Positions 8,023-16,674 of a DNA stretch of 64,000 nt are shown in pieces. The translations under genes and the position numbers were made by a program. The notes beneath the pieces are model-generated. The model was not told the origin of the DNA and ran no database searches. It saw only the letters and a program-made list of their open reading frames with translations. This DNA is from Corynebacterium camporealensis (GTDB lineage: Bacteria; Actinomycetota; Actinomycetes; Mycobacteriales; Mycobacteriaceae). The stretch's first letter is position 1. Each line of letters begins with the position of its first letter. The stretch spans positions 974,571 through 1,038,570 of the forward strand of contig NZ_CP011311.1 in the NCBI RefSeq assembly GCF_000980815.1, given 5' to 3'.

Positions 8023-9576
8023 ATGGCAGTTCAGTATCCGGACCTGGTCACCGTTGGTGTGGGTGCGTTGAGTGTGGACGAGGTTGTTGCGGTAGCGCGC
8101 TTCGGTGCGAAGGTGGAGATTGATCCTTCGGCTTTGGAGGAGGTTGCTGCAACTCGTTCGCATATTGAGGAACTCGCCCAAGATCCGACGCCGGTCTATG
8201 GCATTTCCACCGGCTTTGGTGCTTTGGCTCGTCGCCATATTCCAGAAGATAAGCGTGCGCAGTTGCAGTTGTCGCTGGTGCGCTCGCATGCAGCTGGTAC
8301 TGGTCCTGAAGTGGAGACCGAGGTCGTCCGCGCGCTGATGTTGTTGCGCTTGTCCACGCTGTGCACGGGGCGTACCGGTGTTCGCCCGGTGGTGGCGCAG
8401 ACCTATGCGGATACGCTTAACGCGAAGATTCATCCGGTAGTCCACGAGTACGGTTCGCTGGGCTGTTCGGGTGACTTGGCGCCGCTGGCGCACTGTGCGC
8501 TGGCGCTGCTGGGTGAAGGAGAGGTCCGTAACGCTGACGGGGAGAAGGTCCCGGCGGCAGCGGCGCTGGCAGCAGCCGGAATTCAGCCGTTGCAGTTGCG
8601 CGAAAAGGAAGGCCTGGCGCTTATTAACGGCACTGATGGCATGCTGGGGCAGCTCTGCTTGGCCATTGCGGACCTGCGCGAAGCAGCAAAGCTTGTCGAT
8701 GTCGCCACCGCCCTCACCGTCGAAGGCCTGAAGGGCACACTCACCGTGTTTGCCTATGACCTGCAGCAGCTGCGCCCGCACCCGGGTCAAGCGGATGCGG
8801 CAGCGAATATCCGCACCGTGGCGGCGGACTCGGAAATCTTGGCCGTGGCAGCAGAGGAGTTCAAGCAAAAGCAGGTTCAGGACGCCTACTCGGTACGCTG
8901 TGCGCCGCAGGTCGCAGGTGGTTTCCGCGATACGCTGCAGCATGCCACGCAGGTCGCAGAGCGCGAGTTGGCCTCCGCAATCGATAACCCGGTCGTAGCA
9001 CTCGACGGCCGGGTCGTGTCCAACGGCAACTTCCATGGCGCACCGGTGGCCTACGCACTGGACTTCCTCAAGATTGTCACCGCGGACTTGGCCTCCATTT
9101 CTGAGCGCCGCACCGATCGCTTCCTTGATGTTGCGCGCAACCGTGGTCTGAACGCATTTCTTGCCAATGACCCGGGCGTCGACTCTGGCCACATGATCGC
9201 CCAGTACTCCCAGGCAGGCATTGTGTCGGAGCTCAAGCGCCTGGCCAGCCCAGCGTCGGTGGATTCGATTCCGTCCTCGGCGATGCAAGAAGACCATGTT
9301 TCCATGGGCTGGTCCGCGGCACGTCAGCTGCGCAAGTCCGTCGATGGTCTCCAACGCGTGTTGGCCATTGAGGTTCTTACCGCCGCTCGTGCAGTCGATA
9401 TGCGTGAGGGCGTGCCGGGCAAGGGGACTGGTGCGGTCATCGCGAAGCTGCGCGAGCATGTCGAAGGTCCTGGCACCGACCGTTTCTTGTCGCCAGAGAT
9501 TGAAAAGACTGTGGAACTGGCCCAGTCGGGTGCGCTGGTAGATGCGGTGGAAGAAGTCGTCGGAAAGCTGCGCTAG
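8023..9576 (+). CDS. hutH: Histidine ammonia-lyase HutH
   Basis: 517 residues, normal for the family. It removes ammonia from L-histidine to give urocanate. The signature GSLGCSGDLAPLAH contains the triad that cyclises to the MIO electrophile; here it is Cys148-Ser149-Gly150 instead of the usual Ala-Ser-Gly. YGISTGFG and INGTDGMLGQ, both near the active site in known enzymes, are present. AAGGAGAA precedes the ATG at 8023, and the gene directly follows hutR. Its stop codon overlaps the stop of the convergent lipase gene by a few bases, leaving no room for a terminator between them. Confidence 0.95.
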   Translation: MAVQYPDLVTVGVGALSVDEVVAVARFGAKVEIDPSALEEVAATRSHIEELAQDPTPVYGISTGFGALARRHIPEDKRAQLQLSLVRSHAAGTGPEVETEVVRALMLLRLSTLCTGRTGVRPVVAQTYADTLNAKIHPVVHEYGSLGCSGDLAPLAHCALALLGEGEVRNADGEKVPAAAALAAAGIQPLQLREKEGLALINGTDGMLGQLCLAIADLREAAKLVDVATALTVEGLKGTLTVFAYDLQQLRPHPGQADAAANIRTVAADSEILAVAAEEFKQKQVQDAYSVRCAPQVAGGFRDTLQHATQVAERELASAIDNPVVALDGRVVSNGNFHGAPVAYALDFLKIVTADLASISERRTDRFLDVARNRGLNAFLANDPGVDSGHMIAQYSQAGIVSELKRLASPASVDSIPSSAMQEDHVSMGWSAARQLRKSVDGLQRVLAIEVLTAARAVDMREGVPGKGTGAVIAKLREHVEGPGTDRFLSPEIEKTVELAQSGALVDAVEEVVGKLR

Positions 9577-10403
9577 CTGCGCAATTGCTTGACGATGGCT
9601 TCAGTCATCGCCACCTGGCCCGCGTGGGTGGGATGCATCGGGAAGGAGTCGGTGTCCTGACCGGTGAAATCTGCCCAAGGCTCGGGACTGCAGCCGGTGT
9701 GGCTGGCGGCATCGTCAGGCAGGACGAATTCTGCGTCGTGGCGCTCAGCTGCCTCGCGGACTTCGTCGTTGATGCGGGTGATGATGCCAGCCAACCAATC
9801 GCGGTCGCTGGCGGTGACGTGCTCAACTTCGGCGCAGGTTTCTCCCTCGACGATTAAAGGCAGGTAACCAGTGGCGATGATGCGTGCATCGGGGGCGCGC
9901 TGCTGGAGTTCGGCATAGACTTTATCCAGGCGTTCGGGGAGTCCTTGGAGCTCTAATTCTGCCTGTCCGGAGCGTGCTTGCTCGCAGGACTGGTTGGGGT
10001 CGGGCTGGCTGAAACAGCGGGTGAGCATGCCAAAGCTAGTGTCGTTGCCGCCGATAGACAACGTGATAAGTTGCGTGCCTTCACCGACGGCATCGACTTG
10101 TGGGGGACGGCCACTGCCAGCGAGGACATCCATGGTGGTCGCGCCCTGGCAGGTGGCGTTGCGGAAGATGTCGAAGTCTTCTTCCGAATTGAGCAATTCC
10201 GGGTAGGAATCTTCGGCCTTGGCGCAGTTATCAGCCGGTTGCAGCGGCAGTGTGGTCGAACCCATGGCGGCATAGGAATCACCCAACGCGACGTATTCGG
10301 CGATGTGCTGCGGCTCGACGGTTTCGCTCGGGGGAGCGGACTCGGGAATAGGTGAGCAGGCAGAAAGAGCCATCAGGGGTGCAAGAAAAGCGATTCGACG
10401 CAT
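9573..10403 (-). CDS. Secreted SGNH/GDSL-family lipase or esterase, lipoprotein
   Basis: 276 residues from the ATG at 10403; the longer open frame to 10538 is rejected because the internal start gives a clean lipoprotein signal, MRRIAFLAPLMALSAC, with lipid-modified Cys16. The SGNH blocks are GDSY (41-44, nucleophile Ser43), GGND (118-121) and a C-terminal SFPMHPTH block with the catalytic His near 257. Relatives are secreted actinobacterial lipases acting on esters; the substrate is unknown. It sits inside the hut cluster on the opposite strand, overlapping the hutH stop and diverging from hutU, so it is probably not part of histidine catabolism. Confidence 0.88.
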   Translation of the reverse strand: MRRIAFLAPLMALSACSPIPESAPPSETVEPQHIAEYVALGDSYAAMGSTTLPLQPADNCAKAEDSYPELLNSEEDFDIFRNATCQGATTMDVLAGSGRPPQVDAVGEGTQLITLSIGGNDTSFGMLTRCFSQPDPNQSCEQARSGQAELELQGLPERLDKVYAELQQRAPDARIIATGYLPLIVEGETCAEVEHVTASDRDWLAGIITRINDEVREAAERHDAEFVLPDDAASHTGCSPEPWADFTGQDTDSFPMHPTHAGQVAMTEAIVKQLRS

Positions 10404-10556
10404 AGCGGCTATCTTACGCCCGTTATCTTTAAGGGTTCCTACCTGGGGAGTCTTGAATCTGAGACACTCGGGGTCAAAAATGCCTACCGGTCCATTGTGA
10501 CGTTTCCTACCTTCATGAGTGGGAATAATCCACGGCACACCAGTCGGATTGCACCC

Positions 10557-10610
10557 AGCAGCGGGAAGTGTGGGGACAGCCCCGGTTTACCGGCCCTGAA
10601 CCCCGCTGCT
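10557..10610 (+). promoter_or_regulatory. Structured RNA leader candidate upstream of hutU
   Basis: AGCAGCGGG (10557-10565) pairs with CCCGCTGCT (10602-10610), closing a 36-nt interior with two alternative tight hairpins, GGGG-ACAG-CCCC and CCGG-TTTA-CCGG, that share bases. It ends 37 nt before the hutU start, close to the ribosome-binding site. No known riboswitch class was recognised. Function as a regulatory leader is inference. Confidence 0.4.
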
Positions 10611-10647
10611 TTGCAAACTACCGGTGGCCTTAATGAAAGGAACGGAT

Positions 10648-12324
10648 ATGACGACCTCTCGCGAAATTCGGTCGCCGCGCGGCACCGATCTCAACGCCAA
10701 GTCCTGGCAGACCGAAGCCCCGCTGCGCATGCTGATGAACAACCTCGACCCAGAGGTTGCCGAGCGTCCTGAAGACCTCGTGGTTTACGGCGGCACCGGC
10801 AAGGCAGCACGTAGCTGGGAAGCTTTCGACGCCATTGTTGAGTCCCTCAAGGACCTCGAAGCCGATGAGACCCTGCTGGTTCAGTCCGGTAAGCCGGTCG
10901 GTATCTGGAAGACCAACGAGTGGGCACCGCGCGTTATCATCGCAAACTCCAACCTGGTCGGCGACTGGGCAAACTGGGAGCACTTCCGTGAGCTCGAGGC
11001 CGAAGGCCTGATGATGTACGGCCAGATGACTGCTGGTTCCTGGATTTACATCGCTACCCAGGGCATCCTTCAGGGCACCTACGAGACCTTCGCCGCAGTG
11101 GCAAAGAAGCGTTTCAACGGCACCCTCGCCGGTACTTTGACCCTGACCGGCGGTTGCGGCGGCATGGGTGGTGCACAGCCACTGTCTGTCACCCTCAACG
11201 GTGGTGCCGTGCTCATCGTTGATGTTGATGAGAACCGTCTGAAGCGTCGTCAGTCCAAGCGTTACCTCGATGAGGTCGAAACCGACCTGGACGAGGCCCT
11301 GCGCAAGGTACTCGAGGCTAAGGAAAAGCGCGAGCCGCTGTCTGTCGGCCTGGTGGGCAACGCCGCTGAGGTATTCCCGGAGATCCTGCGTCGCCAGCGC
11401 GCCGGCGAACTGACCGTTGACGTGGTTACCGACCAGACCTCCGCACACGACCCGCTGAGCTACCTGCCGACCGAGATTTCCGTCGAAGACTGGCACAACG
11501 AGGCCAAGGCCGACCCGACCACCTTTACCAAGAAGGCCCGCGATTCCATGGCCGCACAGGTCCAGGCCATGGTCGAGTTCCAGGACGAAGGCGCTGAGGT
11601 CTTCGACTACGGCAACTCTATCCGCGACGAGGCCCGCCACGCGGGCTACCAGCGCGCATTCGAGTTCCCGGGCTTCGTTCCGGCCTACATCCGCCCGCTG
11701 TTCTGCGAGGGCCTCGGCCCATTCCGTTGGGCCGCACTGTCTGGCGACCCGGAAGACATCAAGGTCACCGACCAGGCACTCAAGGAGCTCTTCCCAGACA
11801 ACGAGCACCTGCACACCTGGCTCGATGCCGCTGAAGAGTACGTCGAGTTCGAGGGCCTGCCGGCACGTATTTGCTGGCTGGGCTACAACGAGCGCCACAA
11901 GGCCGGCATGCTGTTCAACGACCTGGTCCGCGAGGGCAAGATCAAGGCCCCGATCGTTATCGGCCGCGACCACCTCGACTCCGGTTCCGTTGCCTCGCCT
12001 TACCGCGAGACCGAGGCCATGCTCGATGGCACCGACGCAGTTGCTGACTGGCCGCTGCTCAACGCCATGACCGCTGTGTCTTCCGGTGCTACCTGGGTAT
12101 CCATCCACCACGGTGGTGGCGTCGGCATGGGCCGTTCCATCCACGCTGGTCAGGTCACCGTTGCTGACGGCACCGAGCTCGCCGAAGCGAAGCTGCGCGC
12201 CGTGCTGACCAACGACCCGGGCATGGGTGTTATCCGCCACGTCGATGCTGGCTACACCCGCGCCAAGGAAGTCGCCGACGAGCGCGGCGTGCGCATCCCG
12301 ATGGAATTCAAGGCTCGCGACTAG
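10648..12324 (+). CDS. hutU: Urocanate hydratase HutU
   Basis: 558 residues, matching the usual length. It adds water to urocanate to form imidazolone propionate using tightly bound NAD+ as an electrophile. [14 protein letters not shown] is the NAD-binding glycine-rich block, and Cys409 in [12 protein letters not shown] matches the conserved active-site cysteine. The C-terminal [11 protein letters not shown] block is typical. The ATG at 10648 is preferred over 10624 because GAAAGGA lies directly before it. hutI follows, separated by a terminator-like hairpin. Codon use is strongly biased, in line with high expression on induction. Confidence 0.96.
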   Translation: MTTSREIRSPRGTDLNAKSWQTEAPLRMLMNNLDPEVAERPEDLVVYGGTGKAARSWEAFDAIVESLKDLEADETLLVQSGKPVGIWKTNEWAPRVIIANSNLVGDWANWEHFRELEAEGLMMYGQMTAGSWIYIATQGILQGTYETFAAVAKKRFNGTLAGTLTLTGGCGGMGGAQPLSVTLNGGAVLIVDVDENRLKRRQSKRYLDEVETDLDEALRKVLEAKEKREPLSVGLVGNAAEVFPEILRRQRAGELTVDVVTDQTSAHDPLSYLPTEISVEDWHNEAKADPTTFTKKARDSMAAQVQAMVEFQDEGAEVFDYGNSIRDEARHAGYQRAFEFPGFVPAYIRPLFCEGLGPFRWAALSGDPEDIKVTDQALKELFPDNEHLHTWLDAAEEYVEFEGLPARICWLGYNERHKAGMLFNDLVREGKIKAPIVIGRDHLDSGSVASPYRETEAMLDGTDAVADWPLLNAMTAVSSGATWVSIHHGGGVGMGRSIHAGQVTVADGTELAEAKLRAVLTNDPGMGVIRHVDAGYTRAKEVADERGVRIPMEFKARD

Positions 12325-12333
12325 CACCATCAA

Positions 12334-12388
12334 CCCAAAGCTGTCAGGATCTGTGGCATACACACCCTGGCAGCCCTTTGGGCGTTTT
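12334..12388 (+). terminator. Hairpin with T-tract between hutU and hutI
   Basis: CCCAAAG (12334-12340) pairs with CTTTGGG (12376-12382), with CTG/CAG and CAGG/CCTG pairings inside, followed by CGTTTT. It lies 15 bp before the hutI start and could terminate part of the hutU transcripts, giving more hutU than hutI message. Confidence 0.65.
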
Positions 12389-12399
12389 AGGAGTTGAAC

Positions 12400-13593
12400 A
12401 TGACCACGACACTTTTTACCGGTATCGCTGAACTGCGCACCGTATCTGACGCAGGCACGCTTTCCGATGCCGCCCTGATCACCACCGACGGCATCATCGA
12501 TTGGGTAGGCCAAGCTGATGAGCTTCCCGATGACTACAACATCGACGAGACCATCGACCTCGAAGGCCGCACTGTGCTTCCAGGCTGGGTCGACTCGCAT
12601 ACCCACATGATTTTCGACGGCGACCGTTCCGCCGAATTCGAGGCTCGCATGGCAGGCGAGAGCTACCAGGCCGGCGGCATCGCGGTGACCATGGAAGCAA
12701 CCCGCAGTGCAGGCGAGCAGCGACTCGAGCAGCTCCTGCAGGAGCGCATCGCAGCAGCTCGTGCTGGCGGTACCACCACCTTTGAAACCAAGACCGGCTA
12801 CGGTCTGAACACCGAATCTGAAATCGAGGCCGCCAAGGTCGCTGCCCGCCACGTTGATGACGTGACCTTCCTCGGCGCCCACCTGGTTCCCCCAGGAGCC
12901 GACGCGGAGGAGTACCTGGAAGAGGTAGTGGGGCCGATGCTGGAGGGCATCGCAAAGCATGTGCAGTGGATTGACGTCTTCTGCGAGCGCGGTGCCTTTG
13001 ACGAGGAGCAGTCCCGTCGCGTGCTGCAGGCTGGTATCGATAAGGGTCTGGGCGTGCGCGTACACGGCAACCAGCTGGGTGAAGGCCCAGGTGTCTCGCT
13101 GGCAGTCGAACTCGGTGCGGCGTCGGTTGACCATGTGAACTACTTGAGTGATGAGGACGTCGAAAAGCTTGCCGCATCGGAGACCGTCGCGACCATGCTG
13201 CCGGCCTGCGATTTGTCCACGCGCGAGCCACTCGCTCCGGGACGTCGCCTGCTGGATGCTGGTGCGACCGTCGCGATTGCGTCCAACCTGAACCCGGGTA
13301 CCTCGTATACCTCGGCGATGAATTTCTGCGTGACCACCGCCGTGCTGCAGCAGCACCTCTCGCTGGATGAGGCACTCGAAGCAGCTACTGCCGGTGGTGC
13401 GAAAGCTTTGCGACGCCACAACGTCGGCGAAGGTAAGGACCCACAGGGCCGCCCCGCCAAGGGTACTTTGGTTCCGGGCGCTGCTGCTGACCTGCACGTA
13501 TTGGATGCCCCGAGCGCAATTCACCTGGCTTATCGCCCAGGTATGCCGATGACCTACCAGACTTATGTGGCTGGCCAGCGTGTTTTCGGTTAA
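12400..13593 (+). CDS. hutI: Imidazolonepropionase HutI
   Basis: 397 residues of the amidohydrolase superfamily, hydrolysing imidazolone propionate to N-formimidoyl-glutamate. The metal-binding HxH is His67-Thr-His69 in DSHTHMIF; further family blocks are FETKTGYGLN, VHGNQLGEG and DHVNYLSDED. The start at 12400 is supported by AGGAG six bases upstream; the in-frame TTG at 12394 would sit on that site. It completes the HutHUIG set. A strong terminator follows the stop. Confidence 0.95.
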   Translation: MTTTLFTGIAELRTVSDAGTLSDAALITTDGIIDWVGQADELPDDYNIDETIDLEGRTVLPGWVDSHTHMIFDGDRSAEFEARMAGESYQAGGIAVTMEATRSAGEQRLEQLLQERIAAARAGGTTTFETKTGYGLNTESEIEAAKVAARHVDDVTFLGAHLVPPGADAEEYLEEVVGPMLEGIAKHVQWIDVFCERGAFDEEQSRRVLQAGIDKGLGVRVHGNQLGEGPGVSLAVELGAASVDHVNYLSDEDVEKLAASETVATMLPACDLSTREPLAPGRRLLDAGATVAIASNLNPGTSYTSAMNFCVTTAVLQQHLSLDEALEAATAGGAKALRRHNVGEGKDPQGRPAKGTLVPGAAADLHVLDAPSAIHLAYRPGMPMTYQTYVAGQRVFG

Positions 13594-13614
13594 AAACTAG
13601 CGCTTTGTGTTTAT

Positions 13615-13662
13615 AGACACCATTTGCACGGTATTTTCCTGTCCAATGGTGTCTTTGTTCTT
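13615..13662 (+). terminator. Terminator of the hutU-hutI unit
   Basis: AGACACCATT (13615-13624) and AATGGTGTCT (13645-13654) form a perfect 10-bp stem, followed by TTGTTCTTT. The next gene starts at 13686, so its promoter must lie within or just after this hairpin. Confidence 0.85.
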
Positions 13663-13685
13663 TCTCGCGTAGGGTAGAGCGAGCA

Positions 13686-15650
13686 ATGAGCATTACCGAT
13701 AACGCCACCGGCGGCGTGAACGAGCCGGAAGATAATTTCAATCAGTCGGAATCTCAGGAAAACTCGCAAGGTGGCGAAGCACAGGCTTCGAACAATGACG
13801 CCACCGGGGCTGCGGCAACTTCTGAGGACACCGGCGCTGAATCTCAAGATTCGGCCAACGACAATTCCCAGGGGTTTGCCCATCTCGGCCTGCCAGACGA
13901 CGTGCAAGAAGCAGTCGCAAAGGTCGGATTCACTCAGCCTTCCCCTATTCAAGAACAAACCATTCCCATTTTGATGGAAGGTCGCGACGTGGTCGGCCTG
14001 GCCCAAACGGGTACCGGCAAGACCGCTGCATTCGCACTGCCTGTCCTGGCGCAGATTGATACTGCTGCCAAGCATCCGCAGGCGCTCGTGCTCGCACCAA
14101 CCCGCGAGCTCGCACTGCAGGTTGCTGACTCCTTCCAGTCTTTTGCTGACCACTTGGGCCGCATTGAGGTGCTGCCGATTTACGGTGGTCAGGCCTACGG
14201 CATTCAGCTGTCGGGTCTGCGTCGTGGCGCTCACGTCATCGTGGGCACCCCGGGTCGTATCATCGACCACCTGGAAAAGGGCTCGCTGGATATCTCCCAG
14301 CTGCGCTACCTGGTCCTCGATGAGGCCGACGAGATGCTGAACATGGGCTTCCAAGAGGACGTCGAGCGCATCCTGGCCGATACTCCGGATGAAAAGCAGG
14401 TCGCTTTGTTCTCCGCGACGATGCCTAACGGTATTCGTCGCCTGTCCAAGCAGTATCTGAACGATCCAGCTGAGGTCACCGTTAAGTCGGAGCGTCGTAC
14501 CAACGACAACATCAAGCAGCGCTACCTGCTGACTCCGCATCGCCAGAAGATGGATGCGTTCACCCGCATCCTCGAGGTCATCACTCACGATGCCATCATC
14601 GTCTTCTGCCGTACCAAGCACGAGACCGAAGAAGTCGCGCAGGGCCTGCGTGATCGTGGCTTCAACGCCGCTGCCATTAACGGCGATATTGCCCAGCAGC
14701 AGCGTGAGCGCACCGTCGACCAGCTCAAGGATGGCCGCCTGGACATCTTGGTGGCTACCGACGTTGCCGCTCGCGGCCTCGACGTCGAGCGCATCACCCA
14801 CGTGGTGAACTTCGACATCCCGAACGACACCGAGTCCTACGTCCACCGCATCGGCCGTACCGGTCGTGCAGGTCGTACCGGCGAAGCGATTCTGTTCGTT
14901 ACCCCGCGTGAGCGTCGCATGCTCCGTTCCATCGAGCGCGTTACCAACGCACGCCTCGAAGAAATGGACTTGCCGACCGTCGACGAGGTCAACGACAAGC
15001 GCAAGGAAAAGTTTGCTGAGTCCATCACGGCTAGCCTGGGCGATTCCCAGATGGAGCTCTTCCGCGGTCTGGTGCGCAAGTACTCTGAGACTAACAACGT
15101 CGCTATGGACGACATCGCCGCTGCACTGGCTGTTCAACTGCAGCAGGGTAGCGACTTCCTCATGAAGGAACGCCCTGTCTCCAAGAAGGACCGCCGTGAC
15201 CGTGAGCGCTTCCAGCGCGATGATCGTCGTGACCGCGACCGCGGCGACCGCCGTCGTGACCGGGGCCCGCGCCGCCCGGATGGCGATTTCGAGACCTACC
15301 GCCTCGACGTAGGCAAGCGTCAAAACGTTCGCCCGGGTGCCATCGTCGGTGCTCTGGCTAACGAAGGTGGCCTGACTTCGAAGGACTTCGGTCGCATCAC
15401 CATCGCCGTCGGCCACACTCTGGTCGACCTGCCAAAGAACCTCGACCGCGCCGTCCTGGATCGCTTGAAGGACACCCGCATTTCGGGCCAGCTCATCAAC
15501 ATCCAGAAGGACACCGGCAAGCCGCCGCGCCGCAATGGCGGACGCGACAACCGCCGCAACGACCGCGGTGGCTACCGCGACCGCCGTGACCGTCGTGACG
15601 ATCGTCGCGGCGACCGCCGTGGCCGCAAAGACCGCCGCTGGCGCGACTAG
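13686..15650 (+). CDS. DEAD-box ATP-dependent RNA helicase (DeaD/CsdA-like)
   Basis: 654 residues. An acidic, Asn/Ser-rich N-terminal tail of about 60 residues is followed by the Q motif (FAHLGLPDDVQEAV), Walker A AQTGTGKT (105-112), PTRELALQ, the DEAD box (near residue 212), SAT, and motif VI HRIGRTGRAGR. After the helicase core, an RNA-binding domain of the DbpA type lies near residues 540-600 (TYRLDVGKRQNVRPG...). It is flanked by Arg/Asp-rich stretches, including a basic C-terminal tail with repeated DRRD/RGDRR units. Such proteins unwind structured RNA in ribosome assembly and RNA decay, often in the cold. A perfect 14-bp terminator follows. Confidence 0.93.
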   Translation: MSITDNATGGVNEPEDNFNQSESQENSQGGEAQASNNDATGAAATSEDTGAESQDSANDNSQGFAHLGLPDDVQEAVAKVGFTQPSPIQEQTIPILMEGRDVVGLAQTGTGKTAAFALPVLAQIDTAAKHPQALVLAPTRELALQVADSFQSFADHLGRIEVLPIYGGQAYGIQLSGLRRGAHVIVGTPGRIIDHLEKGSLDISQLRYLVLDEADEMLNMGFQEDVERILADTPDEKQVALFSATMPNGIRRLSKQYLNDPAEVTVKSERRTNDNIKQRYLLTPHRQKMDAFTRILEVITHDAIIVFCRTKHETEEVAQGLRDRGFNAAAINGDIAQQQRERTVDQLKDGRLDILVATDVAARGLDVERITHVVNFDIPNDTESYVHRIGRTGRAGRTGEAILFVTPRERRMLRSIERVTNARLEEMDLPTVDEVNDKRKEKFAESITASLGDSQMELFRGLVRKYSETNNVAMDDIAAALAVQLQQGSDFLMKERPVSKKDRRDRERFQRDDRRDRDRGDRRRDRGPRRPDGDFETYRLDVGKRQNVRPGAIVGALANEGGLTSKDFGRITIAVGHTLVDLPKNLDRAVLDRLKDTRISGQLINIQKDTGKPPRRNGGRDNRRNDRGGYRDRRDRRDDRRGDRRGRKDRRWRD

Positions 15651-15663
15651 TCGCTAAAAGCAC

Positions 15664-15714
15664 AGAAGACCTCAGAGGAGTTCAGTTCTCTGAGGTCTTC
15701 TCTCTGTTTTCTTC
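15664..15714 (+). terminator. Terminator of the DEAD-box helicase gene
   Basis: AGAAGACCTCAGAG (15664-15677) and CTCTGAGGTCTTCT (15688-15701) form a perfect 14-bp stem with a 10-nt loop, followed by a T-rich tract. Confidence 0.92.
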
Positions 15715-15734
15715 TCTTTCTTGCTTGCCCCGCT

Positions 15735-16070
15735 CCCTTCGCGCTCACCGAAACTGCCATTTCCGAGTTTTCGCTCATCCCGGTGACCGCGAAGGGCCCC
15801 TTAACCTCAAACCTTTCCGGCCGAACCCTTCGCGCTCACGGAAATCGGAAAATCAGCTATTTGGTCGCTTTCGGTGAGCGCGAAGGGAGCGCTGGGAGTG
15901 CCGGGATAGAAAGGAACCTTTGGCGCTCACCGAAACTGTGCTTTTGGCTGAAAACCTGATTCTGGTGAGCGTGAAGGGCGCGTGGGGAAGGGGCAGAGAA
16001 GAAGCGAACCCTTCGCGGTCACGGGAATGGCTTAAAACGGCTGAATTGGGTTTCTGGTGAGCGCGAAGGG
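15735..16070. repeat. Array of four 62-bp palindromic units at 91-bp spacing
   Basis: Units lie at 15735-15796, 15826-15887, 15917-15978 and 16009-16070, each exactly 62 bp, with starts 91, 91 and 92 bp apart. Each begins with a form of CCCTTCGCGCTCACC and ends with its reverse complement GGTGAGCGCGAAGGG, with a few mismatches (unit 3 starts CCTTTGGCG, unit 4 CCCTTCGCGGTCACG). The 32-bp interiors and 29-30-bp spacers are not conserved, except that each spacer before a unit ends in GAA. The stretch from 15651 to 16211 holds no credible gene: only this array and two terminators. It is not a CRISPR array. Confidence 0.9.
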
Positions 16071-16170
16071 TGCGGGGCGGTGGGGCGGTGTTGAGGGGCG
16101 CAGCTGCCGGTTGTCGCTGCGAGGTAACAGGGGAAGAAGATATAGAGGAATAGGAAGAAAAAGGGCAAAG

Positions 16171-16195
16171 AAAAAGCGGCTCCGAAGAGCCGCTT
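16171..16195 (-). terminator. Terminator of the DUF2269-like membrane protein gene
   Basis: AAGCGGCTC, loop CGAA, GAGCCGCTT at 16174-16195. On the minus strand the stem is followed by a T-rich tract (TTTTTCTTTG), so it ends transcription of the gene at 16212-16664. Confidence 0.85.
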
Positions 16196-16211
16196 CGAAA
16201 AAGTTGATGTC

Positions 16212-16664
16212 TTACATGAACATCAGGATTGCGGTGATGAGCCACAGCAGGCAGAAGATGCCGGAGAACATGGACAGCTTCTTCTTCGAATCGTTGAAGT
16301 CATGCTGTGCGCCGCTCTCGAGGGCAGTCTGTGCCTTCTTCTGACGCGGGATGATGATTGCGAACAGGATGACCCATGCAATCACGGCGAGCAGGATGGA
16401 GGCGTGGAACTGACCCATGGAGGCGTAGGTGTCCAGGTCGGACAGGAAGACGCCAATACCGAGGATCGGGACCAGAGCGGAGATGTAGCCGTAGGAGTTG
16501 GTGATCTTGTGCAGAACACGAGAAGCACCCAGCGCGCTCTTATCACCCTGCGCTGCCTTGAGCATCTGCGCCTGGTAGGTCGAAACGGACACGGTTACCG
16601 GGCCAAGCAGCAAGATAGCTGAAATGACGTGTAAAAAGATAAGAAATGGGGTCATGGAGGCCAT
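16212..16664 (-). CDS. Small integral membrane protein, DUF2269-like
   Basis: 150 residues with four hydrophobic segments, near residues 5-24, 55-75, 86-104 and 130-149. The opening TPFLIFLHVISAILLLGPV resembles DUF2269 proteins, where a histidine in the first helix is conserved. Function is unknown. The start could be either ATG at 16664 or the one three codons later; neither has a good ribosome-binding site. It starts 10 bp downstream of the stop of the secreted nuclease gene, so the two may be cotranscribed. Confidence 0.7.
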   Translation of the reverse strand: MASMTPFLIFLHVISAILLLGPVTVSVSTYQAQMLKAAQGDKSALGASRVLHKITNSYGYISALVPILGIGVFLSDLDTYASMGQFHASILLAVIAWVILFAIIIPRQKKAQTALESGAQHDFNDSKKKLSMFSGIFCLLWLITAILMFM

Positions 16665-16674
16665 CTTAACGACA

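Noticed and set aside
7927..9459. 510-codon open frame on the minus strand
   Set aside because: Antisense to hutH.
10557..10610. Cobalamin or other known riboswitch upstream of hutU
   Set aside because: A GGGAA-like string recalls the B12 class, but the B12 box and other conserved parts are missing.
10630..13524. 964-codon open frame on the minus strand
   Set aside because: It is antisense to hutU and hutI, whose products are certain; it arises from their strongly biased third positions and encodes no known motif.
13611..15416. 601-codon open frame on the minus strand
   Set aside because: Antisense to the DEAD-box helicase, which has all its motifs; codon-bias artefact.
15735..16070. CRISPR array
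   Set aside because: The repeated units are 62-bp palindromes with variable interiors, there are only four, and no cas gene lies near.
15853..16245. 130-codon frame across the palindrome array
   Set aside because: It reads repeated palindromes and overlaps the end of the DUF2269-like gene and its terminator; no ribosome-binding site.
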